Position numbers and translations under genes: made by a program | The notes under the pieces: generated by a model | What the model was told of the DNA's origin: nothing | Database searches by the model: none | What the model saw: only the letters and a program-made list of their open reading frames with translations | Shown: one piece after another, positions 17,553 to 25,568 of the stretch | Position numbering within the stretch: the first letter of the stretch is position 1 | Layout: each line of letters starts with the position of its first letter | NCBI GenBank assembly: GCA_963844695.1 | Contig: CAWJPL010000010.1 | Location: 124,001 to 188,000, forward strand | Reading direction: 5' to 3' | Source: RYN-230 sp963844695 | GTDB lineage: Bacteria; Actinomycetota; Actinomycetes; Streptosporangiales; Streptosporangiaceae | Length of the DNA: 64,000 bases

Positions 17553-18461
17553 GTGACCGACAGTGTCCGCTGGGACCTCGATGGAGCGGTAGCCACCATC
17601 ACGCTGAATCGGCCCCAGGCCCGTAACGCGCTCACGGCGGAGTTGAAGACCGCGCTGCTCGGGGCGCTGCGCCAGGCCGCATCCAGCCCTCAGGTCCGCG
17701 CGGTGCTGATCACCGGGGCCGGGCAGGCCTTCTGCGCCGGGCAGGACCTGCGTGAGCACGCCGATCTGCTCGGGGCGGGCCAGCCGGACGAGGCCACCCC
17801 CGCGGCCGGCGCGCCGCCCTCAGGAGCCCCGGCCGCCCGGACGCCCGCAGGGTCCGCGTCCGCGGTCGCCTCCGCCCCGGACGGCCCCCAGCCATCCGCG
17901 GCCCCGGCCCCCCTGGACACGGTCCGGGAGCACTACAACCCGCTGGTGCTGGCCATCCGGTCCATGCCCAAACCGGTCATCGCCGCCGTGAACGGGGTGG
18001 CCGCCGGGGCCGGCGCCGGGCTGGCCTTCGCGTGCGACCTCCGCGTCGCGGCTCAGGGGGCCAGCTTCCTGATGGCCTTCGCGCGGGTGGGGCTGGCGGC
18101 CGACACCGGCGTGTCCTGGACCTTGCCCCGGCTGGCCGGAGCCGGGCGGGCCGCCGAACTCCTGATGCTCGCGGAGCCCGTCCGCGCACCGCAGGCACTC
18201 GAATTCGGCCTGGTCAATCAGGTGGTGCAGGACGCGGACCTGCTGACCGTCGCGGGCGCCCTCGCCGCCCGGCTGGCGGCGGGCCCGACCGCCGCCTACG
18301 CGGGCATCAAGGAGCAGCTCGACTACGCCGCAGGGCACGGCCTCGGCGAGGCGCTGGACAAGGAGGCCGAGGTCCAGACCGCCCTGGGCCGCACCGAAGA
18401 TCACCGTGCGGCCACGCTCGCGTTCACCCGCAAGCAGCAGCCCAAATTCCTGGGCCGATAA
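17553..18461 (+). CDS. Enoyl-CoA hydratase/isomerase family protein
   Basis: A 302-residue crotonase-fold protein starting at GTG 17553 behind AGGAGG. The N-terminal strand block (ATITLNRPQARNALT), the oxyanion-hole region with FCAGQDLREH, and KPVIAAVNGVAAGAGAGLAF are present. Active-site position is GLAADTGVSWTLPRLAG, the variant found in PaaG-like 1,2-epoxyphenylacetyl-CoA isomerases rather than the Glu-Glu pair of classic hydratases. A ~40-residue Ala/Pro-rich insert (about residues 82-122) interrupts the domain between the second core strand and the helix and is unusual. Substrate is unknown; phenylacetate or fatty-acid degradation is possible. Confidence 0.9.
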   Translation: MTDSVRWDLDGAVATITLNRPQARNALTAELKTALLGALRQAASSPQVRAVLITGAGQAFCAGQDLREHADLLGAGQPDEATPAAGAPPSGAPAARTPAGSASAVASAPDGPQPSAAPAPLDTVREHYNPLVLAIRSMPKPVIAAVNGVAAGAGAGLAFACDLRVAAQGASFLMAFARVGLAADTGVSWTLPRLAGAGRAAELLMLAEPVRAPQALEFGLVNQVVQDADLLTVAGALAARLAAGPTAAYAGIKEQLDYAAGHGLGEALDKEAEVQTALGRTEDHRAATLAFTRKQQPKFLGR

Positions 18462-18471
18462 CGAGGCGGCC

Positions 18472-18511
18472 TAGCCAGGCCGGGTCAGCCAGGCGGGTTA
18501 GCCAGGCCGGG
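18472..18511. repeat. 13-14 bp tandem repeat, three copies
   Basis: Units TAGCCAGGCCGGG, TCAGCCAGGCGGG and TTAGCCAGGCCGGG follow the enoyl-CoA hydratase stop and overlap the stop codon of the convergent ATP-binding protein gene. Confidence 0.85.
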
Positions 18512-19355
18512 TCACGCCGGGCGCGTCCGCGCTGCCCAGCTCCTCGTAGGCGCAGACAATCTGCTCGGCGGCATCGACAAGGTCGGAGAAGGCCCGCCAC
18601 TCACGGTGACCAGAGCGGCCCGTCCAGGACACCACCCGGCTGCGGCACCAGACGGTCAGGCCGCGCCGGATGGAGAGCACTGACATGCCCGAGGCCGGGG
18701 CGTCGGCGCGGACGATATGGTCGATCCCGCGCCCGGAGAGCATCCGCTCCAGGATCTCGGCGGCTTGCACGGAACCGGGCTGGGGACCGCGGAACCGGTC
18801 CAGGGCATTGCTGGCCGGGACGGGGAGAGCGAACCAGACCGCCTTGCCCGAGGCCTTCCACGCCCCCAGCCGGGCCCGGGTCAGATGGTCGCCCCAGCGT
18901 CCCTGGGACAGACCGTCGATCACGTGCAGCCCGCGCCCGCTCACCGCGTCAACGGGCACGGGCACGGACAGATCAGGCGGCGTGTCGTCTTTCCAGCGCG
19001 GCAGGGCGTCGAAGACCTTGCAGACCAGTTCCTGCTCCCCGCCGACCCGGCGCAGGTAGAGCCAGATCTCCGGGGCGCCCGCCACCGCACAGCCGCGCAC
19101 GTCGAACTGGATCCCCGTCTGGGCGTGCATGCTGTTGGCGGCGAGTTCGCTGGCCATGGTGCTGCCGTCATAGCTCAACTCGGCGGACAGCCCGACTCCG
19201 GCCGCAGCGGCCCGGAACAGCCGGCGCGCCGCGCCTGAGCAGGTGGTATCGAGCGGAAGCGGGGATACGGCGCAGCCGCCCGCCGACACGGTCGCGGCCG
19301 GCGCTGGCACCGCCGCCATGACGTGCGGCGCATCCGCGGCAAGCGACCCTAACAT
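18498..19355 (-). CDS. RsbW-like ATP-binding (HATPase_c_2) regulatory protein
   Basis: A ~285-residue protein. The N-terminal half resembles the anti-sigma/serine-kinase ATPase fold: CSGAARRLFRAAAAGVGL, SYDGSTMASELAANSMHA (N box with ELAANS) and SGRGLHVIDGLSQGRWG (G1-type motif). A second domain of ~110 residues follows without recognised family. Such proteins occur in Streptomyces beside XRE/DUF397 pairs. Start ATG 19355 is chosen for a nearby GGAAGG/GAGG and because the region upstream holds a palindromic operator (19379-19397) 24 bases before it. It probably acts by binding a sigma factor or partner protein in an ATP-dependent way. Confidence 0.8.
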   Translation of the reverse strand: MLGSLAADAPHVMAAVPAPAATVSAGGCAVSPLPLDTTCSGAARRLFRAAAAGVGLSAELSYDGSTMASELAANSMHAQTGIQFDVRGCAVAGAPEIWLYLRRVGGEQELVCKVFDALPRWKDDTPPDLSVPVPVDAVSGRGLHVIDGLSQGRWGDHLTRARLGAWKASGKAVWFALPVPASNALDRFRGPQPGSVQAAEILERMLSGRGIDHIVRADAPASGMSVLSIRRGLTVWCRSRVVSWTGRSGHREWRAFSDLVDAAEQIVCAYEELGSADAPGVTRPG

Positions 19356-19378
19356 GATCCTCAGCCTTCCCGGCCCGC

Positions 19379-19397
19379 AATCTGTGAAACACAGATT
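19379..19397 (-). promoter_or_regulatory. Palindromic operator upstream of the RsbW-like gene
   Basis: Perfect inverted repeat AATCTGTG-N3-CACAGATT, 24 bases upstream of ATG 19355. A related site lies before the XRE regulator gene (20839-20857), so it is likely bound by that regulator. Confidence 0.75.
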
Positions 19398-19642
19398 ACG
19401 AGTCATGCCCCCGCCGTGCAACGACATCTGGGTTTGCCGGCCCGGCTTGAACGAGTCTTTACCAACCGCCCCGGGCTGGCCACGGCCCCATGGTAACGCT
19501 ACGTAAGGTGACACTGCTGTGGCTAAGAGGTAACGAGCGGGTGATGCACTGCTGCCGGCCGGGTGGTCATGGCAGTACAGTCGGAGCCGGTGCGGCTACC
19601 AAAACCGGGAGCTGCCTGGCCTCGAGACAGGCCAAGTACACA
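19398..19642. other. Unassigned interval between the operator and terminator
   Basis: About 245 bp without a credible gene. It includes a hairpin (GGCCT-CGAGAC-AGGCC, about 19617-19632) shortly before the 14-bp terminator stem. A short plus-strand transcript ending at 19676 is conceivable, but I see no clear promoter. Confidence 0.4.
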
Positions 19643-19676
19643 AAGAATCCCCCGGGCCGCCACCCGGGGGATTCTT
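19643..19676 (-). terminator. Strong hairpin terminator of the XRE-DUF397 operon
   Basis: A perfect 14-bp stem (AAGAATCCCCCGGG with its complement at 19663-19676) around a 6-base loop. On the minus strand it is followed by TTTGTGT, giving a U-rich end 54 bp after the DUF397 stop. The stem could also end plus-strand transcription. Confidence 0.85.
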
Positions 19677-19729
19677 CTCTGTTCACTAGTCCGTGCTTGA
19701 CCGGCCTGGGGCCGGCCTGGCCGGCTTGA

Positions 19730-19939
19730 TCAGCGGTCGAGGTCGTACCGGCCCGCCTTGGTGTCCGACAGGAACTCGGCGAACGCCGCCCGGCTGACCA
19801 CGTGAGCGCCGTCGCTGGGCCGGGTGCTGTCCCGGACCGCGACCACGTCCACGAGGTTCGCGGCGACTTCCACGCAACCGCCGTTAGAGGTACTGCTGAG
19901 GCGCGCCTTGCGCCACTGTGCTCGAGACAGGTCAGTCAT
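19730..19939 (-). CDS. DUF397 protein
   Basis: A 69-residue protein with the DUF397 signature: W-R-K-A-R-x-S, NGGCVEVA, VAVRDS and a final FxxFLSDTKAGRYD. It begins 2 bp after the XRE gene stop, the standard actinomycete arrangement in which the DUF397 protein is the partner of the XRE regulator. Toxin/antitoxin-like or anti-repressor roles have been proposed for such pairs. The strong terminator at 19643-19676 ends the operon. Confidence 0.93.
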   Translation of the reverse strand: MTDLSRAQWRKARLSSTSNGGCVEVAANLVDVVAVRDSTRPSDGAHVVSRAAFAEFLSDTKAGRYDLDR

Positions 19940-19941
19940 TT

Positions 19942-20790
19942 CTACTCCAGTTGTTGTGCGAGGTGTTCGAGGTAAAGAACGGTGTCCCCGGGCTCCTGGG
20001 CCGAATCGCGGATCCGGCCGAAGGCCTGGATGTACAAACTCACCTCTTCTGGTCTGCTCACCTCCTGAATGGCCGTGTCCGTTTCGGTGAAGACGAGGGG
20101 CTCGTCCCCGGGAAGATCAAAGATGTTGATCGAGGACGACACCCCTGGGCTCGGGCCATCCTCGAACCGCTGGATGCGCAGTTCCACGTTGGACCGCCCG
20201 CTCATCTCGATCAGGTGCTCGATCTGCTCGCGCCGCTCCAGCTTGCTGCCCCAGCGATACATGAGCGACGCCTCGGTGATGACCGCGGTCAGCTGGGGGG
20301 CCGTCCCGTTGGTGCGGTCGAGGATCTCCTGGCGGCGCTGCCGGGTCTCCATCGCCTTGCGGCGCCACGCGGGTGGCCGCGGGCCGGCTCGCATGAAGGC
20401 CTCCGCGTAGTCCTGGGTCTGCAGCAGGCCGGGCACCACGAGCGGCATGCAGACCTGGATCCGCTGGGCGTCGTTCTCGAACCCGGGGAACTCGTTCTCG
20501 AAGATGTCGGTGTAGTCACGCCACCACGGCCGGGCCCGCGCGCGGATGGCCAGCTCTTCCAGCTCCTCCGCGGCGGCGGCGTCCACGCCGTAGATCCGCA
20601 GCAGGTCCCGGATGTCGCTCATCTCCGGGCGCTTCCACTGGTTGGCCTCGAACCGGCCCACCTTGCCGCGCCCCCAGTTGAGGATGTCGCAGACGTGGTT
20701 AGCGGTGTGACCGCTCTCAGTCCGGAGTTCAGCGAGACGGCGGGACAGCCGACGCTTGGCTACGGTTGCGCCGTAGGCGTCGTCAGCCAT
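19942..20790 (-). CDS. XRE-family transcriptional regulator with DUF5753 domain
   Basis: A 282-residue protein. Residues ~12-75 form a Cro/CI-type helix-turn-helix (LAELRTESGHTANHVCDIL, GKVGRFEANQWK). Residues ~95-280 are the DUF5753 domain (WWRDYTDIFENEFPGFENDA, VPGLLQTQDYAEAFMRAG, VITEASLMYRW). This is the WhiJ-like class of Streptomyces developmental regulators. It is co-transcribed with DUF397 (2 bp gap). A 19-bp imperfect palindrome 49 bases upstream of the start resembles the perfect one ahead of the RsbW-like gene, suggesting autoregulation. Confidence 0.93.
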   Translation of the reverse strand: MADDAYGATVAKRRLSRRLAELRTESGHTANHVCDILNWGRGKVGRFEANQWKRPEMSDIRDLLRIYGVDAAAAEELEELAIRARARPWWRDYTDIFENEFPGFENDAQRIQVCMPLVVPGLLQTQDYAEAFMRAGPRPPAWRRKAMETRQRRQEILDRTNGTAPQLTAVITEASLMYRWGSKLERREQIEHLIEMSGRSNVELRIQRFEDGPSPGVSSSINIFDLPGDEPLVFTETDTAIQEVSRPEEVSLYIQAFGRIRDSAQEPGDTVLYLEHLAQQLE

Positions 20791-20838
20791 CCGGGGTCTC
20801 CTCCTTGACAGGATGATGCGTGCAGCATAGCGCTACCT

Positions 20839-20857
20839 AACTTGTGAATCGCAGATT
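20839..20857 (-). promoter_or_regulatory. Operator-like palindrome upstream of the XRE gene
   Basis: AACTTGTG-N3-CGCAGATT, an imperfect inverted repeat. Its reverse complement shares AATCTG at one end and TTCACA in the middle with the palindrome at 19379-19397. Confidence 0.65.
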
Positions 20858-20978
20858 ATCGGATACTCTCCTGAGACTCCCAGGTTACGTCGACGTTGCC
20901 ACTCTCCGGATGGCCCGGAACCCGGGCCGGACACCGCCGGGTCTCCAATCACCCGGCTCCCAATCACCGGGCCCGCGG

Positions 20979-21224
20979 TCAATTGGTCCCGCCGTCGAAC
21001 TCGCCGCCCCGGGCGCCGTCCAGGAAGCACTCCCACTCGTGCCGGTCGTAGACGAGGATCCGGCCCTCCGGGTCCCCGGAGACCCGCATCAGCACCCACT
21101 CGGCGACTCCGCCCGCGCCGGGCACGAAGGCGATCTCGATCGAGCCTTCCGCGTCTCCCGACCTCCGCCACTGCTGGGCGTCTACCTCGATGCCCAGATC
21201 CTGCACGCTGGGCTTCTTGCTCAT
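20979..21224 (-). CDS. DUF397 protein (second copy)
   Basis: An 81-residue protein with W-R-R-S-G, VLMRVSGDPEGRILVYDRHE and a terminal WECFLDGARGGEFD, the DUF397 pattern. Unlike the copy at 19730-19939 it is not followed or preceded by its own XRE gene; it is 19 bp downstream of the DUF574-type methyltransferase and on the same strand. It may be an orphan partner for the XRE regulator encoded just downstream. Start ATG 21224. Confidence 0.88.
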   Translation of the reverse strand: MSKKPSVQDLGIEVDAQQWRRSGDAEGSIEIAFVPGAGGVAEWVLMRVSGDPEGRILVYDRHEWECFLDGARGGEFDGGTN

Positions 21225-21243
21225 CGCACACCCCCTCCTCAGG

Positions 21244-22113
21244 TCACGGCCGCCGGGCTACGCCGACGTACCCCCAGCGTGAGCCGTCGCTGTCGGCAAG
21301 CTGGGGATCTTCAGCTCCCCACTCCCCCATGTACACCAGCCGCGGCGCTTCGCCCGGCCACGGCGCCACCAGTTCGAGTCCGGCGAAGAAGCGCTCGACC
21401 TCGGCCTTCGGGCGCAGGTAGATCTTCTCCGTGGCCCTTTCGTACACCGAAACCCCGGTCCGCACCCCCCGTTCGGGCACGTTGTCCGCGGTGACGTGGG
21501 ACAGCGCTAAGTAACTGCCCGGCGCCAGAGCTTCCGTGTACCGCGCCACCAGGCCCCACGGGTCCGCGCTGTCGGCCACGAAGTGCAGCACCGCGGTCAT
21601 GAGCAGCCCGACCGGCTCGGTGAAGTCGATCAGGTCGCGAAGCTGGCGGTTGCCCAGCACCCGGCCAGGATCACGCAAGTCGGCGAAGACGAACGTGGTG
21701 AGGCGGCTGTCTGTCAGCAACTCCCCGGCGTAGGCGCGGACCATCGGGTCGTTGTCCACGTAGACCACCCGGGCGTCGGGCGCGACCTCCCGGATCACCT
21801 GGTGGGTGTTGCCCTGGGTCGGCAGCCCGGAGCCGAGGTCGAGGAACTGGCTGATCCCGCGGTCTTCCGCCAGCCACTTCGCGGCCCGCTGGTGAAACCC
21901 GCGGTTGGCCCAGGCCATGTCGGAGATCTCGGGCAGGTCCGTCCGGATCCGCTCCGCCGCCTGCTGGTCGGCCGGGTAGTTGATCCTGCCGCCGAGGTAG
22001 TAGTCATACAGCCGTGCCGGGCTGGGCACCTCGGGGTCCACCCCCGGTGGAACCGGCGGCGGATCGTCGGGGCCTGGCGAGGCCGGCCGCCACGGGTCAC
22101 GGGCCCTGGTCAT
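21244..22113 (-). CDS. S-adenosylmethionine methyltransferase, DUF574 (Methyltransf_19) family
   Basis: A ~289-residue protein with PSPARLYDYYLGGRINYPAD near the N terminus, FLDLGSGLPTQGNTHQV (motif I), ARVVYVDNDPMVRAYAGELL and GLLMTAVLHFV, all typical of the large actinomycete DUF574 group. Target is unknown. Start ATG 22113 is set by AGGAGG eight bases upstream. In Streptomyces such genes often sit with XRE/DUF397 genes as here. An inverted repeat (22126-22141) lies just before the ribosome site. Confidence 0.92.
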   Translation of the reverse strand: MTRARDPWRPASPGPDDPPPVPPGVDPEVPSPARLYDYYLGGRINYPADQQAAERIRTDLPEISDMAWANRGFHQRAAKWLAEDRGISQFLDLGSGLPTQGNTHQVIREVAPDARVVYVDNDPMVRAYAGELLTDSRLTTFVFADLRDPGRVLGNRQLRDLIDFTEPVGLLMTAVLHFVADSADPWGLVARYTEALAPGSYLALSHVTADNVPERGVRTGVSVYERATEKIYLRPKAEVERFFAGLELVAPWPGEAPRLVYMGEWGAEDPQLADSDGSRWGYVGVARRP

Positions 22114-22125
22114 GACACCTCCTGT

Positions 22126-22141
22126 ACTGTCCGCATACAGT
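22126..22141 (-). promoter_or_regulatory. Short inverted repeat upstream of the methyltransferase
   Basis: ACTGT-N6-ACAGT, 13 bases upstream of ATG 22113 and next to its ribosome site. It may be an operator; the short arms make this tentative. Confidence 0.35.
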
Positions 22142-22220
22142 GTGACACGCTCCGTGTGTTTCATGAAGGTGGATTTTCAGGACGCTGCCCCCCAGAACAC
22201 CGCCCATGCGCATGCCGCCC

Positions 22221-22817
22221 TTAGTAGGCCCCGCGCCGGATGCAGTCGCGCAAATGGTCGTCCACCACCCCGCAGGCCTGGAACGCGGCATAGACCGTGA
22301 CCGGCCCGGTGAAGGAGAACCCCTGGGCCCGCAACTCCCGGGCCAGCGCCTTGGACGCGGGGGTCCAGGCGGGTACCTCCGCCATGGTGAGCGGTCCGGC
22401 GGCGTCCGTGTCCGCCGGGTCCTCGGCATAGCTCCAGAACAGCGCGGCCACGCCGCCCGGGATGGCCAGCGCGGCCCGGGCGTTCCCGATGACCGCGGTG
22501 ATCTTGGCCCGGTTCCTGATGATGCCGGCGTCCCCGAGCAGCCTGGTCACGTCGTCCGGGCCGAATTCCGCTACGACGGCCGGGTCGAAGCCAGCGAACG
22601 CGGCCCGGAAGTTTTCCCGCTTACGCAAGATCGTGAGCCAGGACAGGCCGGACTGGAAGGCTTCCAGGCACAGCCGCTCGAAGATGCCCCGGTCATCGCG
22701 GACCGGGCGGCCCCACTCCTCGTCGTGATAGGGGAGCTCTTCGGGGGCGGACAGCGCCCAGGGACAGCGCAGCAGCCCGTCGGGCCCAGGCTCCGGCGGA
22801 CGGCCCGGATCAGTCAT
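22221..22817 (-). CDS. tag: DNA-3-methyladenine glycosylase I
   Basis: A ~198-residue protein with the Tag family layout: RCPWALSAPEELPYHDEEWG (first zinc Cys and His), FERLCLEAFQSGLSWLTIL, the helix-hairpin region DVTRLLGDAGIIRNRAKI, and C-terminal VDDHLRDC that completes the zinc site. It removes 3-methyladenine from alkylated DNA in base-excision repair. Start ATG 22817 overlaps the end of the DivIVA-like gene by 8 bp, so they are translationally coupled. An upstream in-frame extension to 23075 is antisense-like low complexity and is rejected. Confidence 0.94.
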   Translation of the reverse strand: MTDPGRPPEPGPDGLLRCPWALSAPEELPYHDEEWGRPVRDDRGIFERLCLEAFQSGLSWLTILRKRENFRAAFAGFDPAVVAEFGPDDVTRLLGDAGIIRNRAKITAVIGNARAALAIPGGVAALFWSYAEDPADTDAAGPLTMAEVPAWTPASKALARELRAQGFSFTGPVTVYAAFQACGVVDDHLRDCIRRGAY

Positions 22818-23460
22818 CGCGGCCGGTGGCCGCTTCCCCGGAACGCGGGGCACCCAGACCCGGGAAGCGGGTATCCGGACCCGGGAACGGGGCATCCGAA
22901 CCCGGGAAGACGGCGCCGGCGGTGCTGTTACGCGGCCCGTCCTCGCCCGGCGTCTCCTGCTCCGGCGAGGGCAGATCCGGCGGGCCTGCGGCCGGAACCG
23001 GCCCGCCCGGCGATCCAGCCTGGCCAGCACTGGTGTCCCGGGTACCGGCCTGGGGGGTACTGGCCGGCCTGGCACTGGAACCCCGGGCGCTGGCCGCCTT
23101 CGAGCGGGCCAGCAGGGTGGCGGCGATGGCCGGATGGCTGCCGGTGGCTGACCGGAGCTCGGCCAGCTGCTGGCGGAGCACCGCGATCTCGACGTCGCGC
23201 TCGGTGATGACCTGTGCGACCCGGTTCAGCGCCTCGTCGGTCACCTGCACGTTGTAGCCCCAGAGGGCGGACGGCGGCCGCAGCAGCACCACGTCGGCGG
23301 CGGTCACCAGGTCGGGCGGGACATAGTCCCCGGCGAACTCCGCCATCTCGCCACCGTGGCCCATGGCCACGCTCACCACGCCGGCCAGAATGATGGCCGC
23401 GGCGAGTAGCAACAGAATCGGCACAGTACGAATCGTGCCACGCCTGACGCCCGCCGACAT
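22810..23460 (-). CDS. DivIVA-domain membrane protein
   Basis: A 216-residue protein. An N-terminal membrane helix (VPILLLLAAAIILAGVVSVA) is followed by a short DivIVA-like coiled region: LRPPSALWGYNVQVTDEALN then RVAQVITERDVEIAVLRQQL. The last ~100 residues are a Pro/Ser/Gly-rich disordered tail with FPG repeats. Proteins like this precede tag in Streptomyces. A cytoplasmic coiled coil tethered to the membrane suggests a role at poles or septa, but this is inference. Start is uncertain: ATG 23460 is open, though a GTG 12 codons in would begin right at the membrane helix. Confidence 0.8.
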   Translation of the reverse strand: MSAGVRRGTIRTVPILLLLAAAIILAGVVSVAMGHGGEMAEFAGDYVPPDLVTAADVVLLRPPSALWGYNVQVTDEALNRVAQVITERDVEIAVLRQQLAELRSATGSHPAIAATLLARSKAASARGSSARPASTPQAGTRDTSAGQAGSPGGPVPAAGPPDLPSPEQETPGEDGPRNSTAGAVFPGSDAPFPGPDTRFPGLGAPRSGEAATGRDD

Positions 23461-23512
23461 CCATCAGGAGCCAGTCGGCCCGGTTCGGTCCCCCGGGCTC
23501 GGACTCGGCCAC

Positions 23513-24265
23513 TCAGTCTCCCGGCTCGGACTCGGCCGCCCGGGCCCGCCCGGCGTCGGCGCCGTTGTTGTGTTGCGCATGGGCCTGCTGGATGACGCGG
23601 ATCACCTCGGCCGGATCGTCCACCACCGTGATCAGCTCCTCGTCCCCGGCCGAGATGTTCCCGCTGGCCAGCACCGACTCACGGATCCAGGACACCAGGC
23701 CGGCCCAGTAGCTGCTGCCCACCAGCACGATCGGGAATCTCGTTATCTTGCCGGTCTGGACCAGGGTGAGCGCCTCGAACAGCTCGTCCAGCGTGCCGAA
23801 GCCGCCGGGCAGCACCACGAACGCCTGCGAATACTTGATGAACATCGTCTTGCGGACGAAGAAGTAGCGGAACTCCAGCCCGATCTCTACGTAGTCGTTC
23901 AGGCCCATCTCCATGGGCAGCTCGATACCGAGCCCGACCGAGACCCCGCCCACGCTGGCGGCGCCCTTGTTGGCCGCCTCCATGACACCCGGGCCGCCGC
24001 CCGTGATCACCGCGTAGCCCGCCTCGGCCAGCCCGGTGCCGATGCGCTCGGCCTGCCCGTACTCGCGGTCCCCGGGCCGGGCCCGGGCGGAGCCGAAGAC
24101 CGAGACCGCCGGGCCGAGTTCCGCGAGCAGCCCGAAGCCCTCGACGAACTCGGCCTGGATCCGCAGCACCCGCCAGGGGTCGGTATGCACCCAGTCGCTG
24201 GGCCCGCGCCTGTCGAGCAGCCGCTGGTCGGTGGTGGTCTTGGGGATGAAATCGCCGCGCAGCAT
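23513..24265 (-). CDS. LOG-family protein (TIGR00730, lysine decarboxylase-like Rossmann)
   Basis: A ~250-residue protein with AVSVFGSARARPGD, the nucleotide-binding loop TGGGPGVMEAANKGA, FRYFFVRKTMFIKYS and PGGFGTLDELFEALTL. These define the LOG (cytokinin riboside 5'-monophosphate phosphoribohydrolase) family, which cleaves nucleoside monophosphates to base and ribose phosphate. Start ATG 24265 (MLRGDF) fits the family; a longer start adds 15 basic residues. It lies 52 bp upstream of the DivIVA-like gene on the same strand, a gene order common in Streptomyces. Confidence 0.92.
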   Translation of the reverse strand: MLRGDFIPKTTTDQRLLDRRGPSDWVHTDPWRVLRIQAEFVEGFGLLAELGPAVSVFGSARARPGDREYGQAERIGTGLAEAGYAVITGGGPGVMEAANKGAASVGGVSVGLGIELPMEMGLNDYVEIGLEFRYFFVRKTMFIKYSQAFVVLPGGFGTLDELFEALTLVQTGKITRFPIVLVGSSYWAGLVSWIRESVLASGNISAGDEELITVVDDPAEVIRVIQQAHAQHNNGADAGRARAAESEPGD

Positions 24266-24545
24266 GGCAGGTCCCTGGCGGCGGATTCGACGACGTGACT
24301 CAGATTGCACCCTTCGATCCTGCCATGTGAAATGACCTGGTCAGCGGGGCGCGCCCGGCAACGCGGCGCCCGGGGCCGTCACGGGCGCTCCGCGCGCCTG
24401 CCCGTAATGATCGCGGCGCCGCCTATTCCTGCCCAGGTCACTGACTCGTCACCGGAAGGCATCCACCGGTCAAGGGCCGGTGTGCACTGCGACGCGTGCG
24501 CCGGTCTGTGTCGCTCAGGCCGGATCGCGCCGGTAACTTCGGCAT

Positions 24546-25434
24546 GTGCCCAACAGCCGGCCAAGCCAGCCACGTCCCCGGCGCCTGAAACCTAAGCGCC
24601 GCGCGGTCATCGTGACGAGCGTGCTCCTCGCCGCCGCCGCGGGCACCTATCTGGCGGTACGCAGTCTCGCGCCGGTCATCGTGCCCGTGCTGAGCGGGTC
24701 GGGATGCTCGGCCGCGTCCACGCACCAGTCGGTGCTGCTCGATACCCAGCAGGCCAGCATCGCGGCCACGATCGCGGGCGTGGCCCACCAGGAGTCGATG
24801 CCCCGCCAGGCCGTCACCATCGCCTACGCGACGGCGATGCAGGAATCCAAGCTGCACAACCTGGACTACGGGACCTCGGACTCGGTCGGGCGTGTTCCAG
24901 CAGCGGCCCTCGCAGGGCTGGGGGCCGGCCAGGAAGCTCGAGAACCCGGTCTACGCGGCGACCAAGTTCTTCCACGCGCTGAAGTCCGTCCAGGGCTACC
25001 AGACGATGCCCGTGTACCAGGCGGCCCAGGCGGTCCAGCACAGCGCGGACGGGTCCGCGTACATGCAGTACCAGCGGATGGCGACCGAGATGGCCGGCGC
25101 GTTCACCGGCCAGCGCGACCACGCCGTCTACTGCTGGTCGACCGCGGCCAGCCCGCGCCACCCCAACGTGGCCGCCATCACGCAGGGACTGGCGAGCACC
25201 TTCGGCCCGGCCACCGCGGAGCTGGCCCGGCCCGCGCAGCACCACACCATGCTGGTGCCGATCGGGCGCCCAAGGCTCGGCTGGACGGTGGCGTCCTGGC
25301 TGGTGACCCACGCCAGCACCTACGGCATCCACCAGGTGCGCTTCGGCGGTTATCAGTGGCGCGCGTCCGCGGGGACCAAAGGCTGGGTCCGTGACGCAGG
25401 CGCACCGCCAGCGGGCACCATCCAGCTGAGCTGA
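24546..25434 (+). pseudogene. Secreted/membrane-anchored lysozyme-like protein, frameshifted
   Basis: GTG 24546 starts a basic N terminus and one hydrophobic helix (VIVTSVLLAAAAGTYLAV), then a lysozyme-like core ATAMQESKLHNLDYG-TSDSVG. At ~24886-24892 a GGG appears to hold one G too many; after correction the text reads VGVFQQRPSQGWG, NPVYAATKFFHAL and continues to 25434. The Glu in QESKL is the likely catalytic acid of a lytic-transglycosylase-like fold. Homologues in Streptomyces are often mislabelled heavy-metal transporters. The clean rejoining suggests a sequence error. The C-terminal ~80 residues form an extra domain of unknown role. Confidence 0.75.
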
Positions 25435-25568
25435 TAGCCTGCGGCCGGCTGGTGAAACTGGCGGCCCCGGGCCGCGGCTGCCGCCGCCTTCGCGACATAC
25501 TTGCCCAGGACCGGGATACTGGGAGGCCCCAGAACCCACCGGGATGATGCCGGAAGAGGAGTTCCGAC

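Noticed and set aside
19490..19729. 79-codon open frame near the XRE island
   Set aside because: It runs through the perfect terminator stem and into the DUF397 end; composition is not coding-like.
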